Below are positions 20,463 to 32,900 of a stretch of 64,000 bases of DNA, piece by piece. The translations under genes were made by a program, and so were the position numbers. Under the pieces are notes generated by a model, which was not told the origin of the DNA, did no database searches, and was given only the letters and a program-made list of their open reading frames with translations. The stretch's first letter is position 1, and every line of letters starts with the position of its first letter. Origin of the DNA: Aristolochia californica (lineage: Eukaryota > Streptophyta > Magnoliopsida > Piperales > Aristolochiaceae); contig JARWKL010000009.1 in assembly GCA_029961685.1 (NCBI GenBank), positions 10,491,758-10,555,757 of the forward strand, in the 5' to 3' direction.

Positions 20463-22940
20463 TTAAATCCGTCGAGGAATAAACCTAAAGGGGAGGGTGA
20501 ATTGGTTTATTAACTTTGCTAATAATTTTTAACTCTTTTTTTCTTTTAACCCATGAGTGTTTACACTTTAATACAATTCCTATTGGTAAAGTTGATTTCA
20601 AAGTACAAGATCATACATAACAAATAAAACACACAAAGATCGCAAAAATATTTATACTAGTTCACAATCCTCTCCATGGACTGCTAACCTACTCCCAAGG
20701 TGTTTACATCTTAAAGTTAATTTGCTATATATGGGTTGTCAAATGACATCTATAACAATAATCACAAGGGTTTATTGACCCAATATTGACTCTCTTTTTT
20801 ATTTTGATGATAACAAAACTTAATAGAGTTGACAATTGTAAATAGCCTCAAGCATCATTGAAAGTTAAGAACTTTTGAAGAAGCATCCTCAGAAGATGAA
20901 AGAAATTGAAGATTAAGAGTTTTAGGATTCACTCAGAAATGTAAAAAAATCAATCTATATAAAGAGAGCAGTCCACTCCTTCCAAAATTTGAGGTACAAT
21001 GCAAACTTGGATCTTTAGGATATATTTTTTATTCAAACATGTTTTCATAAATGGGCAAAAAATGTCTAGTTTAGCTTGGGAAACTTAAATTTACCCCAAC
21101 AAACCTACCATTGAGAAGTTAACGAGCTTTTATTAGTATATACATAAGCATTTATTCTCAATCATTTACAAATCTTCCTAAATTGCATTTTTGAGAAAGA
21201 GTGAGTCATACTCTTGAAAAAAAATCCTCTCTTTTCTCATTTCCTATTCATTGCATACACATTAGACAAGCTATAACATTCTTCATTGTCCTACAAAGGT
21301 TGGAGGCTTCTATCTCTCAAAGGAAAAAGTTTATCTCTAATTGATAAGGGTGTCAGTTTTACCTTTCTTTTGTATATTGTTTGGAGATAAGTTCATCTGA
21401 AACCTGATTAAATCTAGATAGAAAGGGCCTAACGAGAACTAGAATCTAGCCAATTTCTTAGATATATTATTTTGTAAATCGTGTATTTGAGCTACACACG
21501 ACTTAAAGAGAGTCAAAATCTCTTTTATGTAAATTTCATCTAATAGAGTTTGATTTGTGGAATTTTCCAAGCATGGGTTCTTGGATGGTGAATATCAATA
21601 GGGAAACATCGCTAACAAAATATTTGGTGTCAACTATTGTGGTGAGTGAATTTTCTATGCTTTAATTTGCATGTTTGCATGGTTTTATATTCCACATTTT
21701 AAGATTTTATAATTGTAATTCTCAATTCACCCCCTCTTGATAAGCCACTTGGGCCACCAAGGCCAACTGCAATGTTGCTATATACACGGACTTTACATTA
21801 CTCAATTGACCATAGCAATCAAATTACAATAACATACTCCCACCTAGATTTATAGCAATAAGTTAGGCACACAATCTAGACCTACAAAGTGATTTTTACC
21901 AACTCACTAGACACTCTTGTCGAGACTCAAAAAAGGATTTGTAGTTGCTAACTAGTCCCACTGACTAAACCCCGCGCAAGGATCTGTAGTACAACTTGCC
22001 TACACAAGGACTTATAACTCAAACAACAGTAAACAAGGTTTCTCAATCTTTAGACTCTCAAAGAAAAACAACAATCGACTAAGCAACATAACTTAAATGG
22101 ATTTTATAACAGTTAACCTCAGCCATACAAGCTTCTTAACAAATGTGATCTTACCTATAGAATGCTTGACCAAAGCTTGAATGGATAACTTGTAATTCAG
22201 TCCTTTTACAAAAGCCTCTGAGATAGCCAGATTTTACAATACAAACACAAGTACAAGGTGCAACCAATCTTATGTGCTTACTCTTTGTAATAGCCACTCA
22301 ATAAGTCCTTAATGACTTGATTTTAAAATTTTAGATTGGTTTTGCAATTTATGTACCTACTTTGTAATAGCAATTCAATTACAAACTAGTTTTACAGTAC
22401 AAGTCTATAACTAATAATCTGAACAAAGATAATTTGACTCCAAAGTATAAAATATTTAGTTTAGATTCACTTAAACAAGGGCAATCAATAGATTTCAAAG
22501 TAAGAACAAGTTGACCCTTGGATTTAAAATTTAGCCCCAAATGAAGATAATTCAAATGCCTCAACAAATCAGCTTGCTAGAAAAGAATAATATGATTTTA
22601 AAAATAAATGATTCTAACATGGAAGATGCTAAATGAAAATTTCAAAATGAAAACCTATAAATACTTGGCTCTTTGAGGGTTGTCCTTGTTAAAGCCCAAA
22701 TTCAATTCTAAATGTAATTTCAAAGTATATGTGCATTTGGGAGTACTCAATGCAAGCTTTAGGAATCGAGAGAGGTGATGTTTTGGGTGAGCTTAACTTA
22801 AATAAATATGTTTTCAATATTCAAAAATCGAACCGTAGTGTTTGAAAAAACTTTTTATCCTTTTGCAAAACATAATAGAATCTCGACTAAGACTCTTAAA
22901 AAAATACTTGAGATTTTTTTTATGAATTATTAATCACATA
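20463..22940 (-). mobile_element. SIRE-like 5' LTR, probably interrupted by a second SIRE LTR
   Basis: TGTTAAATCCGTCGAGG (20463) with GGGAGGGTGAATTGG beyond it is a typical SIRE LTR end read on the minus strand. The stretch of about 20770-21750 (from TTTTGATGATAACAAAACTT near 20800 to CAATTCACCCCCTCTTGA near 21728) reads as a SIRE LTR in plus orientation. Minus-orientation LTR sequence resumes afterwards. Borders are approximate and no duplication was found. Confidence 0.45.
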
Positions 22941-23792
22941 AATAGATCACTTAAATGTTTTAGAGATCTATCTTGGGAAAATCAACCTTCAATCTCGTTC
23001 TGTAACTTTATACGAACATGCCATTCTGACAACTCTAGACTTATTAAACGGTCTTCAATGAACTTCTTTTCATCCTTCTACTCAGACTCAGACAAATGGA
23101 CTGACTCCTTATTCCAACACATTTTTCTCTCCTGGGTGATCGACTTCTTCCGTCGACTTAATGAATGGACCCTTCCAATGAATTTTTTTCTCCTTACTGG
23201 GCATTGCCAATCTGTCTTCGGGCCAATACCGGTTTTCTTCTTGAGACCAACAACCTGAAAAACCTAAACTTGACTTATGATTGTTTGCATCAAGCTTAGT
23301 AAGTAGGCTCGAGCTAATTTTTATGCTTTCCTACGTTAGGGACTGTTTTCTATTAGATTCCATTAAAAATACCTTTTTAAGATTGTTTCTCGTTGCTTCT
23401 CGTTGCCCATTTCACTTTCTTTATCAACGACGGCTAAAAATCCTCATGCATGCCGTCAAACGAACCTAAACCACCCATAAAAGCAGGTGAATCTACCAAA
23501 GGCAGAGATGCACAACTTCCTCCCAAATCATTCATCTTAAGCTCTATTGGAGATACCATACCTTACATTTTGAATCAAACGATACATCCGCTATTCTGCA
23601 AAAGGAATAGAAGCAAAGTGATGAATATAATAGATGTTAATCCATGGTTTGTTTGGCAATGTTATCGAACTCAATTTTGATGAGTAATAATCTCTGCGTA
23701 ATTCCCACAAGTAGCAGCATGGTCAACGTCAAAAGCTTCTGAGACTCCCCAGGACTATTTTGCAATTGGTAAATTAATCTGAATATTTTGAC
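22941..23792. other. 3' flank of the RNase H gene; no separate gene recognised
   Basis: Probably contains the 3' untranslated region of the minus-strand RNase H gene. Plus-strand frames at 23058-23258 and 23450-23680 have no recognisable domain. Confidence 0.3.
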
Positions 23793-23963
23793 CTAGCTCT
23801 TGCTGTCATAGTCTTCTTTGACCTCACCATCTGTTTAATGGCATAGAGTTAAATCAATAGAGCAGGAGGCCAAAAGCAAATCAAAAGCAAAAGCAACTTG
23901 ATGCTTCTCACCCCCAAGATTAACAGCTAAATTTGCTTGAGCATCTGCTTCAGAATTGAATTC
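23793..23963 (-). CDS. RNase H gene exons 8 and 9 (C-terminus, last catalytic Asp)
   Basis: Exon 8 (23912-23963, 52 bp) follows acceptor GTGGAAG and encodes EFNSEADAQANLAVNLG, including the fourth catalytic acid D343. Its donor is GGG|GTGAGA. An 81-bp intron leads to exon 9 (23793-23830) encoding DGEVKEDYDSKS then TAG. Reading through the donor instead gives a longer tail without family resemblance; the spliced version restores the usual DGEV ending. Confidence 0.82.
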
Positions 23964-26900
23964 CTTCCACGTGGAACACAGAAAAAACAAAGATCAGCAT
24001 TTTTTACTCCAACCAACAGAAACGTATTTATGTTTCTCAATCAGAATCAGCAGTCTACAAGCATGATTATCAGAAAGAAAACTCACTGGCAACTTCTATT
24101 GTTTTTTACTTCTTGTTCTCTAGCAACTTTTTAGGGTAGGGAGGATGGGCAGGTAAAACTCAAGGTGGTTGATGACAAGGGACGCTCATGTACTCAAGCA
24201 GCCTTAAAGTAGGTGGTTTCACCTCTTTTTTTTTTCCTTCTTTCTGTATTATGCAGAAATGTGCTCATAACACTAAAATGAGCATCACATCAAACATGAT
24301 AAGAAGACGCTGTAAACATCAAGAAAGAGCTGGACTTGAGAGATTCGCAAAGTAAACATTGTTTTTCAGAACAAGTACTGTAGGTACCAAGGGTCTTAAG
24401 ATCAACAATACAGGACACAGAAGTCATTTCATGTCAAGAAGACCACAGTGTAATAGGAGGCGAAACAACAATATGTACATTATTGTACCTATTCTTCATG
24501 AAAGGGTGATGCGCACTAGGTAGAACACCTGGGTGAATGGGCTTTACAAGCCAATGGTGAAGATAAATTATGCTTCATAATTCTTTGACCCAAGGTTTCA
24601 TTCCATTTTAATGGAATTAGTAAAACTGGATCCATAAAAAAGCTTTTATATACAATAAAGCATAGTTTCAGCTGAAAAAGGAGAATTCTCCTACTTTTAC
24701 TTCCCTGGACCATTTTCACATTAGATGGGGACATATTTTCAGGGGAAATGAAACTTTTGACCATTGGAAATCAGGATTAAATAAGAATCTCTATCTTTTC
24801 TTTTGAGGACAAAATAAGAATCTATACTTGACAAAAAGAAAAATGAAATCAATTTGTTGTCCCGTTGTTTGTTATTTGGTGTGTTTTTTTGTTTCTCAAA
24901 TAATGATTTTTTATTTGGTATTTGGGAGAGAGGAAATGATTTTCTTCTTGTTTCCACAAGGTTAGGAATCAGAGTGATTTGAATTTCTCATAGAATTAAC
25001 ACAAACATTTTCTCCTCTTTCCCCCTGATTGAAGTAATTAACATTTTAAATACTCATTAGAATCATCACAAACTCATGGAAATCTGATCAAAGGGAAAAA
25101 TTTGTCATGTACCTAACTTTTTGCTAGACTTCAACAGGTACTAAACCCTCAAACCGTAAGACAGATTGAGATCTCACAATTGTAGATTTCTGAGTCATTT
25201 CAATGTTGGTTGAATCAAAATGTTGTACACAATTTGGTTTTGAGTTCAGCTACTGAAATGACTATGAAGTTGGGTCTAGGTCCATTCCCAAATAACTACC
25301 TAAGTTAGGATGTCATTTCCCAACTAATAACCATAAATATCTTCTTAAACTCATCCAAGTAGGACTGACAGGTCCGAGACATGAACAACATAAACAGGAT
25401 ACAAACTAACTGGGGTACAAACTGGGCCCAACAAGCAATTTTTTTGTTCTTATACTGTATTAAAGTTGGATCCAAGTCTATCCTAAAATGATTAACCTAG
25501 TTACGATGCCATTTCCCAACTAACAACCATAGGATTGTTCATTAAAAGATTGTTCATAATGGTTACAAGTTGTGCCGAAAATTTTCAGCCAGCTAGACAG
25601 CAGACCGGTAACCAAGCATGGGCAAACCAGTCTGTTTCAGTTGACAATCTAAACTTCTAATTTCAAAACTTAAAGGTGACACTCCCAAGACTTGAGTATA
25701 TATACCCTCAAAAGGGGTTGTTACCTACTGACTTCACCTTGAGATACTTTTTTGGAGAAAGTGATGATTTTATTAAAGCCAAACAAACAAGATTAGGGAT
25801 GTGAAGGGCATGGAGAGAGGCCACCTGCTTAGGAAAACCATCCACAACAGAATTTGCAGATCTGGGCACATGGGACCAAATACAGGTAAGGTGGGGGAGA
25901 ATATCAAGAACGGAATAGTATAGATCCCAACGACACCACGGCAGAGAAGAGGGAGAGGAAAACCATCCAACAATCACCGCAGAGTCTCCCTCAATGTGGA
26001 GCGGCCCAGAGAAGTGCTCACTAAAGATGATGAAGCCTCCGAGGAGGGCCTGAAGCTCAATAGCAGTGGAGTCAGAAATGCCCATAGGCCCAGAATAAGA
26101 TATGAGCAGGTTACCATCAGAATCATGGAAGTCATAGCCTACCAAGCCAGGGTTGCCAAGAGAACTACCATCAAAATTCATCTTGATGAAACCTGGATCA
26201 AGGGGTTGCCACTCTTGCATAGCTGGAGGCTTCAATGGGGCTCCCATTTGAGCAATGATATTCCAATTATCCCTAAGCAAGAGCCCAAAGAAAATAGAAA
26301 ACTCCTTCCAAGAATGAAGGATAGAGGAGATGAAGCCAATAATGGAGGAGGTGACCCAATCACTAGATAGATGTTTAGCGTTGAAGCGCCTATTATTGCA
26401 TTCCATCCAAATGCCCCAGGGAATGAAGGCAACACAAGCTGAAATGATCATCTTTCCCAATTTAGGGAGGGGAACACCGAGAAGCAAGCGCCCAACAGAG
26501 AGGATGTCATTCGGCAAGCAAAGCTGAAGCCCAAATCGATTGAGGATGTTCATCCACACGGACCAAGAGGAGGACACAAAGAGGTGGCAAGTAGTCTCCT
26601 CCTCAAGGCCACACAAGGGCGATGAAGGTTGTCTGCAGTGAGAATTCTATTAAGCCCAATACTCCACAACCAAAATTTAACCTTCGGGGGAACAAAGAGA
26701 TGCCAAATAAGAGCCACCTCGGTTGGGGGTTGTCGAAATTCATCCCTTATGAGGGAGTCAGGGGAGGACACAAAAAACATACCACTAGCCTCCGGCCACC
26801 AAATCTTCAAATTAGCCAAAGCATCACAAGGCCTTGAGGAGGAAATCACCTCCAACAGGTGAGAAGCAAGAAGGGCATCAACATCATCAAGACAACGACG

Positions 26901-29900
26901 TAACCGGAGTCCTATGCTCCCAAATCCCAAGCATCCACGACCGACAGGCAGTACTGTGTGGAGGCTCGCTAGACGCTACCGAAGGAAGCCTTCAGAGGCC
27001 AAGAGCTAACCCACCAATTCTCCCAAAAGCGGATTGAGTGACCATTACCAACGTGGAGGCGAATGCCCGAGCGGAATAGCAGGAGGAGAGGAAAAAATAG
27101 CTCTCCAGATTGGAGAAAGGGTAGTTCTCCTCCCTCCCGAGATCCACCACTTCTCATGCTAGTTAAGCTTGAATGACACCATTGGTCTCCATAGGTTATT
27201 GCCGGTAGTGTTGAATTTCCAGATCCATTTGAGGAGGGCCAAATTAATATCCTTAGTGAGCCAAACACCCAAGCCCCCTTTAGATTTGGAAGAGCAAACA
27301 TCCGTCCTACCCACTAGATGATACTTGAAATCAGTAGAGGTGCCATGCCAAAGGAATTTCCTCATCAAACTGTCGATTTGGTGGCAAATCAAAGTAGGGC
27401 AATGCATGAACGAGAAGAAATAATTTGGGATACTAGCCAAACAAGAAATCATTTGTGAAGGGTAAGCCTCCCAGCGTTAGAGAGGAGATGACCCATCCAA
27501 GAAGCCAAACGAGATTCCAGCCTCTCAATAACCGGGCACCAAAGGTCCATGTTGATGCGAGAGGTGAAGAGAGGGAGACCAAGGTAGGTTGCCAGAAGGG
27601 CAGAGAGAGAGCAACCCAGAAGATCCGCCATGGAACGAAGTTCCTCTAAGTTGATGTTAAACCCCAATAAAGTGTCTTCTACCAATTAACTATCTGCCCC
27701 TAAGCAATCTCAAAAAGGCCTAGCAAGGCCTTGACCTTCATAATATAGTCCAAAGATCCAACCCCGAATAACAGAGTATCATCTGCATACTGAAGGAGGC
27801 GAAGAAGGCTTCAATGCTGCTGATTGGCTCCTGCTAGCCAACCTCCTTAGCCTTGTAGGTCATAGCCAAGAGGAACTCAGACACGATCTTGAATAAGAGT
27901 GGGGATAGCGGATCCCCCTGTTGAATTCCCCTAGATCCCTTAAAAAATCCACAAAGGGTCCCACTAATAAGGAGGGAACAGGCCGAAGAGATGCAAGTTC
28001 TCATTCAAAACCCCCAATGGTCGCCAAATCCCATCTGGCCCAAAAGATCATCCAAGAGGTCCCAATTAACCTTGTCGAACACCTTCTCAAGATCCAGCTT
28101 CAGCGCAAAGCGAGGGATGCTAGAGCAGGAGTAATGATCAAAAAGTTCATGCGCCGCCATGTCCAGAATGTTCCTTCCCCTAAGGAAAGCGCCTTATCCA
28201 TGATGAATGACCAAGGGAAGGAAGGCTTTCAAACACCGAGTGAGGAGTTGAACAATAATTTTGTAAGAGCTGGAGATGAGACTGCTGGGGCGGAAGTCAC
28301 CTGGCTGCTCAACATTAGCCTTCTTAAGGACTAAGGCAATAAAGGAGGCCCCCATGCTTCTGAAAGTAATGGACCAAGCACTATAGAAGAAATCCCCATT
28401 CAAACCATCAGGGCCTGGCGCGCGATCACAGGCCAACCCAAGAACAACCTTCTCAATCTCTGTATCAGAGAAAGGGAGCTCCAGGAATGAAGCGGCAGTA
28501 GCGGAGATTTTGGCAAAATGAAGGTGATGGAGCCTAGGCCGATGAGGACACTCAATATAAAGATCTACATTAAACTTGACCAAAGCATCAGCGATGGAGG
28601 ATTTATCTGTTAGGTACTAAAAGCCCTAATTCCAAACTAATGAGAGGAATAATAATAAACACAAAAGAAGGGAAAAAACAAGCAAAGAAAAGCACAACAA
28701 GATTTATACAGGTTCACCTCAAGGTGGGACTGTCCTGTCTTCCGCCGCTACAGTAATCCACTATGAAGATGAAATAGTTTACAAGAGAAATCGCATACTT
28801 ACAAGTGTTTCTCTCTAACCTCTCAGGCTACAACTTGAGAGCGACGCCCGTCAATTATAAAGAGAAAACTAGGGCAACAGCAACCGTGATACAAGAGTAA
28901 AATTCCCAAGTTGCCCTTAATGAAATAACAGTTAATATATCGTGGACCGGGCGGGGGCGGAGGGTTTCCCACCCCCACGAAAACCTGACCACGCAAGTCA
29001 ATCCGCAACCAACTCAGCGTAAGGCGTTAATTAGGCTCCACAACTTTAACACTATCTGAGGTAACCTTATTGTCAACACATAATGAGGTAACTCGATTAG
29101 TCCTACGATTCATTGAGGCGACGACATGAAAAAACTTTATGTTGGCATCCCCCTTTTTCAACCATTGAAAATAGGCACACTGTTTCCATCAAAAGCATGG
29201 AGACGAGACTACAAAACAACACGAGATGATAAATTCAGCATTTGAGAGATACCTTTGTTCTTCAATCTGGTCCAAAATGCCAATCTGTGAGAGGAGGGAA
29301 ACTTTCTCAACACCAAGGGAAGAATTCATGTTGGAAGCCAATGATCTCAATTTGCCTTTGAGGAGTTTTAGCTTCTAAGGGAGGTACCAGTCGGCATGGC
29401 CACCACCAATCAGCCAAAAGATGATCAAAGTCCACATCAAGCAACCACGAGTTCTCAAAATGAAAAGGAGTCGGTCCCCATCTACCAAAAGATGTGGAAA
29501 GGAGGATCAACCAGTGGTAAAATCCCACACATTAAGAACCTTACCAGAAGCATTGTCATATAACAGAAGCCAATCAACGCTCACAAGAAATCTATCGAAT
29601 TTGGGAAGGATGGGTTGCCTCTGCCCATTCTACTAAGTGAAGGTCTTTCCAGACAGTGGAATCTCCACAAGCTCAAAGCTTCCGATGAAATCCTCAAAGT
29701 GTCTCATGGAAAAGGAAATACGGATAGCAAGTGGTGACTTCTCGTTGCAAAATCTGATCACATAAAAATCCCTGGCAATGAGCCAAGGCACTGACCAAAG
29801 CTGTAGAAGAATTTGAAGCTCCTCCGAAAAAGATCTACGCTACCTGTATCTGGTAAGCCCATAGACCCCAGCTAGTCCCCAAATGCTGCCCCAACAACAG

Positions 29901-32900
29901 TCACAAAAAATCTCAGCCCAATCGAGAACTGGCCAAGGCAGATCCGTGAGGTCAACCGTGTGGAGTTCCAGAGGGCAATCAAACCACCAGAGTGGCCCAC
30001 CATATCGATGGCACGCCAATCCAAGATTGGGCAAGGCCAGATTTCCCGAGCAATGGAGGTAGTCATATTCTGACACATCGTCTCTTGGAGGATCACAATT
30101 GAGGGCTTACAAGAGGCAAGAACGCGGGTAATTACAACGGACTTCCTAGGTGAGCCAACTCCTCGAATGTTCCAGGAGACCACAATCATTTCTCGGGTGG
30201 TTTGTGCACTCCTGAACCATCATCACCAAGCAGGTAGCCTTTGTAGACGACTCTCATAAGTCTGACAAGATTCATCATTTGTTGCCAAGTATCATCATCG
30301 CAGCAGTGCCTTTCTGCCTGAAGGGCGGCAATGAATTGATCCGAACGAGCATCCTGAGGGGGGAACGAGATGCATTCCAAAGAGTGGTCAAGTCCACCAG
30401 ACTGTCGCCCAAAAGATTCCCCTTGTGGGGAGGCTTGAGCAGGAGCTCTACGACGCATCTAATATGTAGCGAGAGCAAGGGTGGATGAGCTCCCCGAACG
30501 ACTAGAGCTAGGAGCAATAGTAGCTGTTAGGAATTAGATGCCCTAATTCCAAACTAACGAGAGCAATAATAATAATAATCGCGGAAGAAAGAAAAAACAA
30601 GCACGAGAACAAGCAACAAGATTTATACAAGTTCGCCTCAAGGTGAGACTATGTCCTGTCTTCTATTGCAGCGGTAATCGACTATGAAGATGAAATAGTT
30701 TACAAGAGAGATCGCACACACTTACAGGTGTAGTTTTTCTCTAACCTCTCTCAGCCGCAACTGATGCTCCTCGGAATGTGATAAAACCCTAATAGAGGCT
30801 CCCCGAAATATAAAGAAAAAATTAGGGCAACAGCTTGGAGACTAATCCATCATCACTATCTCCTCTGTAGCGGCAACAGTTTCTCAATCCTTAGATAGAA
30901 GTTCAACTATAGTTGCACACAACTTCAGTTTCTCAATCGTAACAGTCTTTGTCAACATATCAGCTGGATTCTGACTCTCTTGAATCTTCTCAAGTGCTAA
31001 TACTCCATCTTCAAGAGCCGATCTAATGAAGTGATAACGCACCTGTATGTGCTTTGTTCTGTTATGATAAACAAGGTTCTTTGTTAAATGAATAACACTC
31101 TGACTGTGACAATACAACACATTCTTCCCATGCTTGACTACAACAATACTATCTCTTTGCTGGCTTCGGTCACGGCGACATATTCTACCTCAGTAGTGGA
31201 AATAGCAACTATCTTCTGCAACTTAGAGACCCAAGTAACTGTTGTACCACCTAATGTGTATACATATCCAGTGGTACTCTTCCTGCCATCAATGTCTCCA
31301 GCCATGTCAACATCTAAATAACCCTGTAATCCTAAGTCTGACTTTCTTAAACATAAGGTTGTCTGCAGTACCTCTCAAAGACCTGAGAATCCACTTCACT
31401 GCTTCCCAATGTTGCTTACCCAGATTACTCATATATCTGCTCACAACTCCTAGTGCATGAGCTATGTCTGGTCTAGTGCACACCATATCATACATGAGAC
31501 TGCCAATAGCAGAAGCATAAGGCACATTGGCCATGTAAGCTCCTTAGATAGCCTAAAGTGACATAACCAAAGGACTCACTCACTGGATTTGTATCATTCA
31601 TGTTGAATCTGCTCAACAACTTCACATATTCTTCTTGCAACATCAAGACATCAGTATCTCTAGTAATCCTCATCCCAATGATTTGTTTTGTAGCACCCAA
31701 ATCCTTCATTGCAAACTTCTTGGACAATTCCCTTTTCAACTTATCTATTTTCTATTTGCAAACACCTGCTATCAACATGTCATCAACATATAGTAGTAGA
31801 ATGATGTAGGAGTCATCAAACTTCTTCACATAACAAGAATGATCCGCCTAGCACCTCAAGAAACCAATACTACTCATGAAGATGTCAAACTTCGTATACC
31901 ACTATCTTGGAGCCTGTTTAAGACCATACAAGCTCTTTTGAAGTTTGCACACTATTTTCTCCTTTCCTTGTGCTTTGAAACCTTGTGGTTGCATCATGTA
32001 AATTTCTTCCTCCAAATCACCATGAAGAAAGGTTGTCATTACATCCAACTGCTCTAAGTGCAATTCTGCATTTGCCACTAGTCCAAGTACTATTCTAATA
32101 GTAATCAATTTCACTACTGGAGAGAAAATCTCAATGTGGTCAATGCCTTGTTTTTATTGGAAGCCCTTTACCACCAGTCTTGCCTTGTACAGCTTGCTGC
32201 CATCAATGCAAGGGTGTACCTCTGTTGGTGGTTTGTTAGTTCTGGCAGATCTCCTGAGTTCAGTTACAGGAATGTTCTAATTTACTTTTGAGGGTATGTT
32301 TTCCTTGTCTTCCTGAGCAATATTCTCCATCTCAATAACTAGAAGATCGACCTGTGTACCAACTCAGCGTAAGGCGTTAATTGGGCTCCGCAACTTAACA
32401 GTAGCAGGCTAAGTAAAGGTTTCAGTGGCTGATTCTGAGTCCAAGAGATCTAGATCGAAGTTAGGAAGGGATGGAGAAGAAGGAAATCAGTCAAACCAGC
32501 GGCCCAAGGTAAGAAGCCCTCAGAAGATAGTCAAGATGCAATCGAGCACAAAACCAGTTCGTGAGGCCAATGGAGTTCCAACTTGGGTCAATCATGGTCG
32601 TCAGTGCATCGACAAGGAGTCTGGGAGGAGAAAGACTTCCATGGGCAGTGACAACAGCATTGCAGTGCTTTTGAGCATGGGAAGTGAAGCATCAGTGGGC
32701 TTAGGAGGTGAAGCAACAGTGGGCTTAGGAGGTGAAGCAACAGTGGGTGCAGTGCTCAGTAATGGCAGCGGCCGAAATCTTGGGGATGGCACATCTTGAA
32801 GGCTCGTTGCAGCAGGTACGTACACTTCTGGTACTCTCGCCATGACCATCTCCCCTCAACTTTGGACAATCTTGCATTCCTAGCTCTTCTAGTAGCATAA

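Noticed and set aside
25996..28334. Plus-strand open frames of 65-137 codons
   Set aside because: They are antisense shadows of LINE ORF2, whose minus-strand reading has clear domains.
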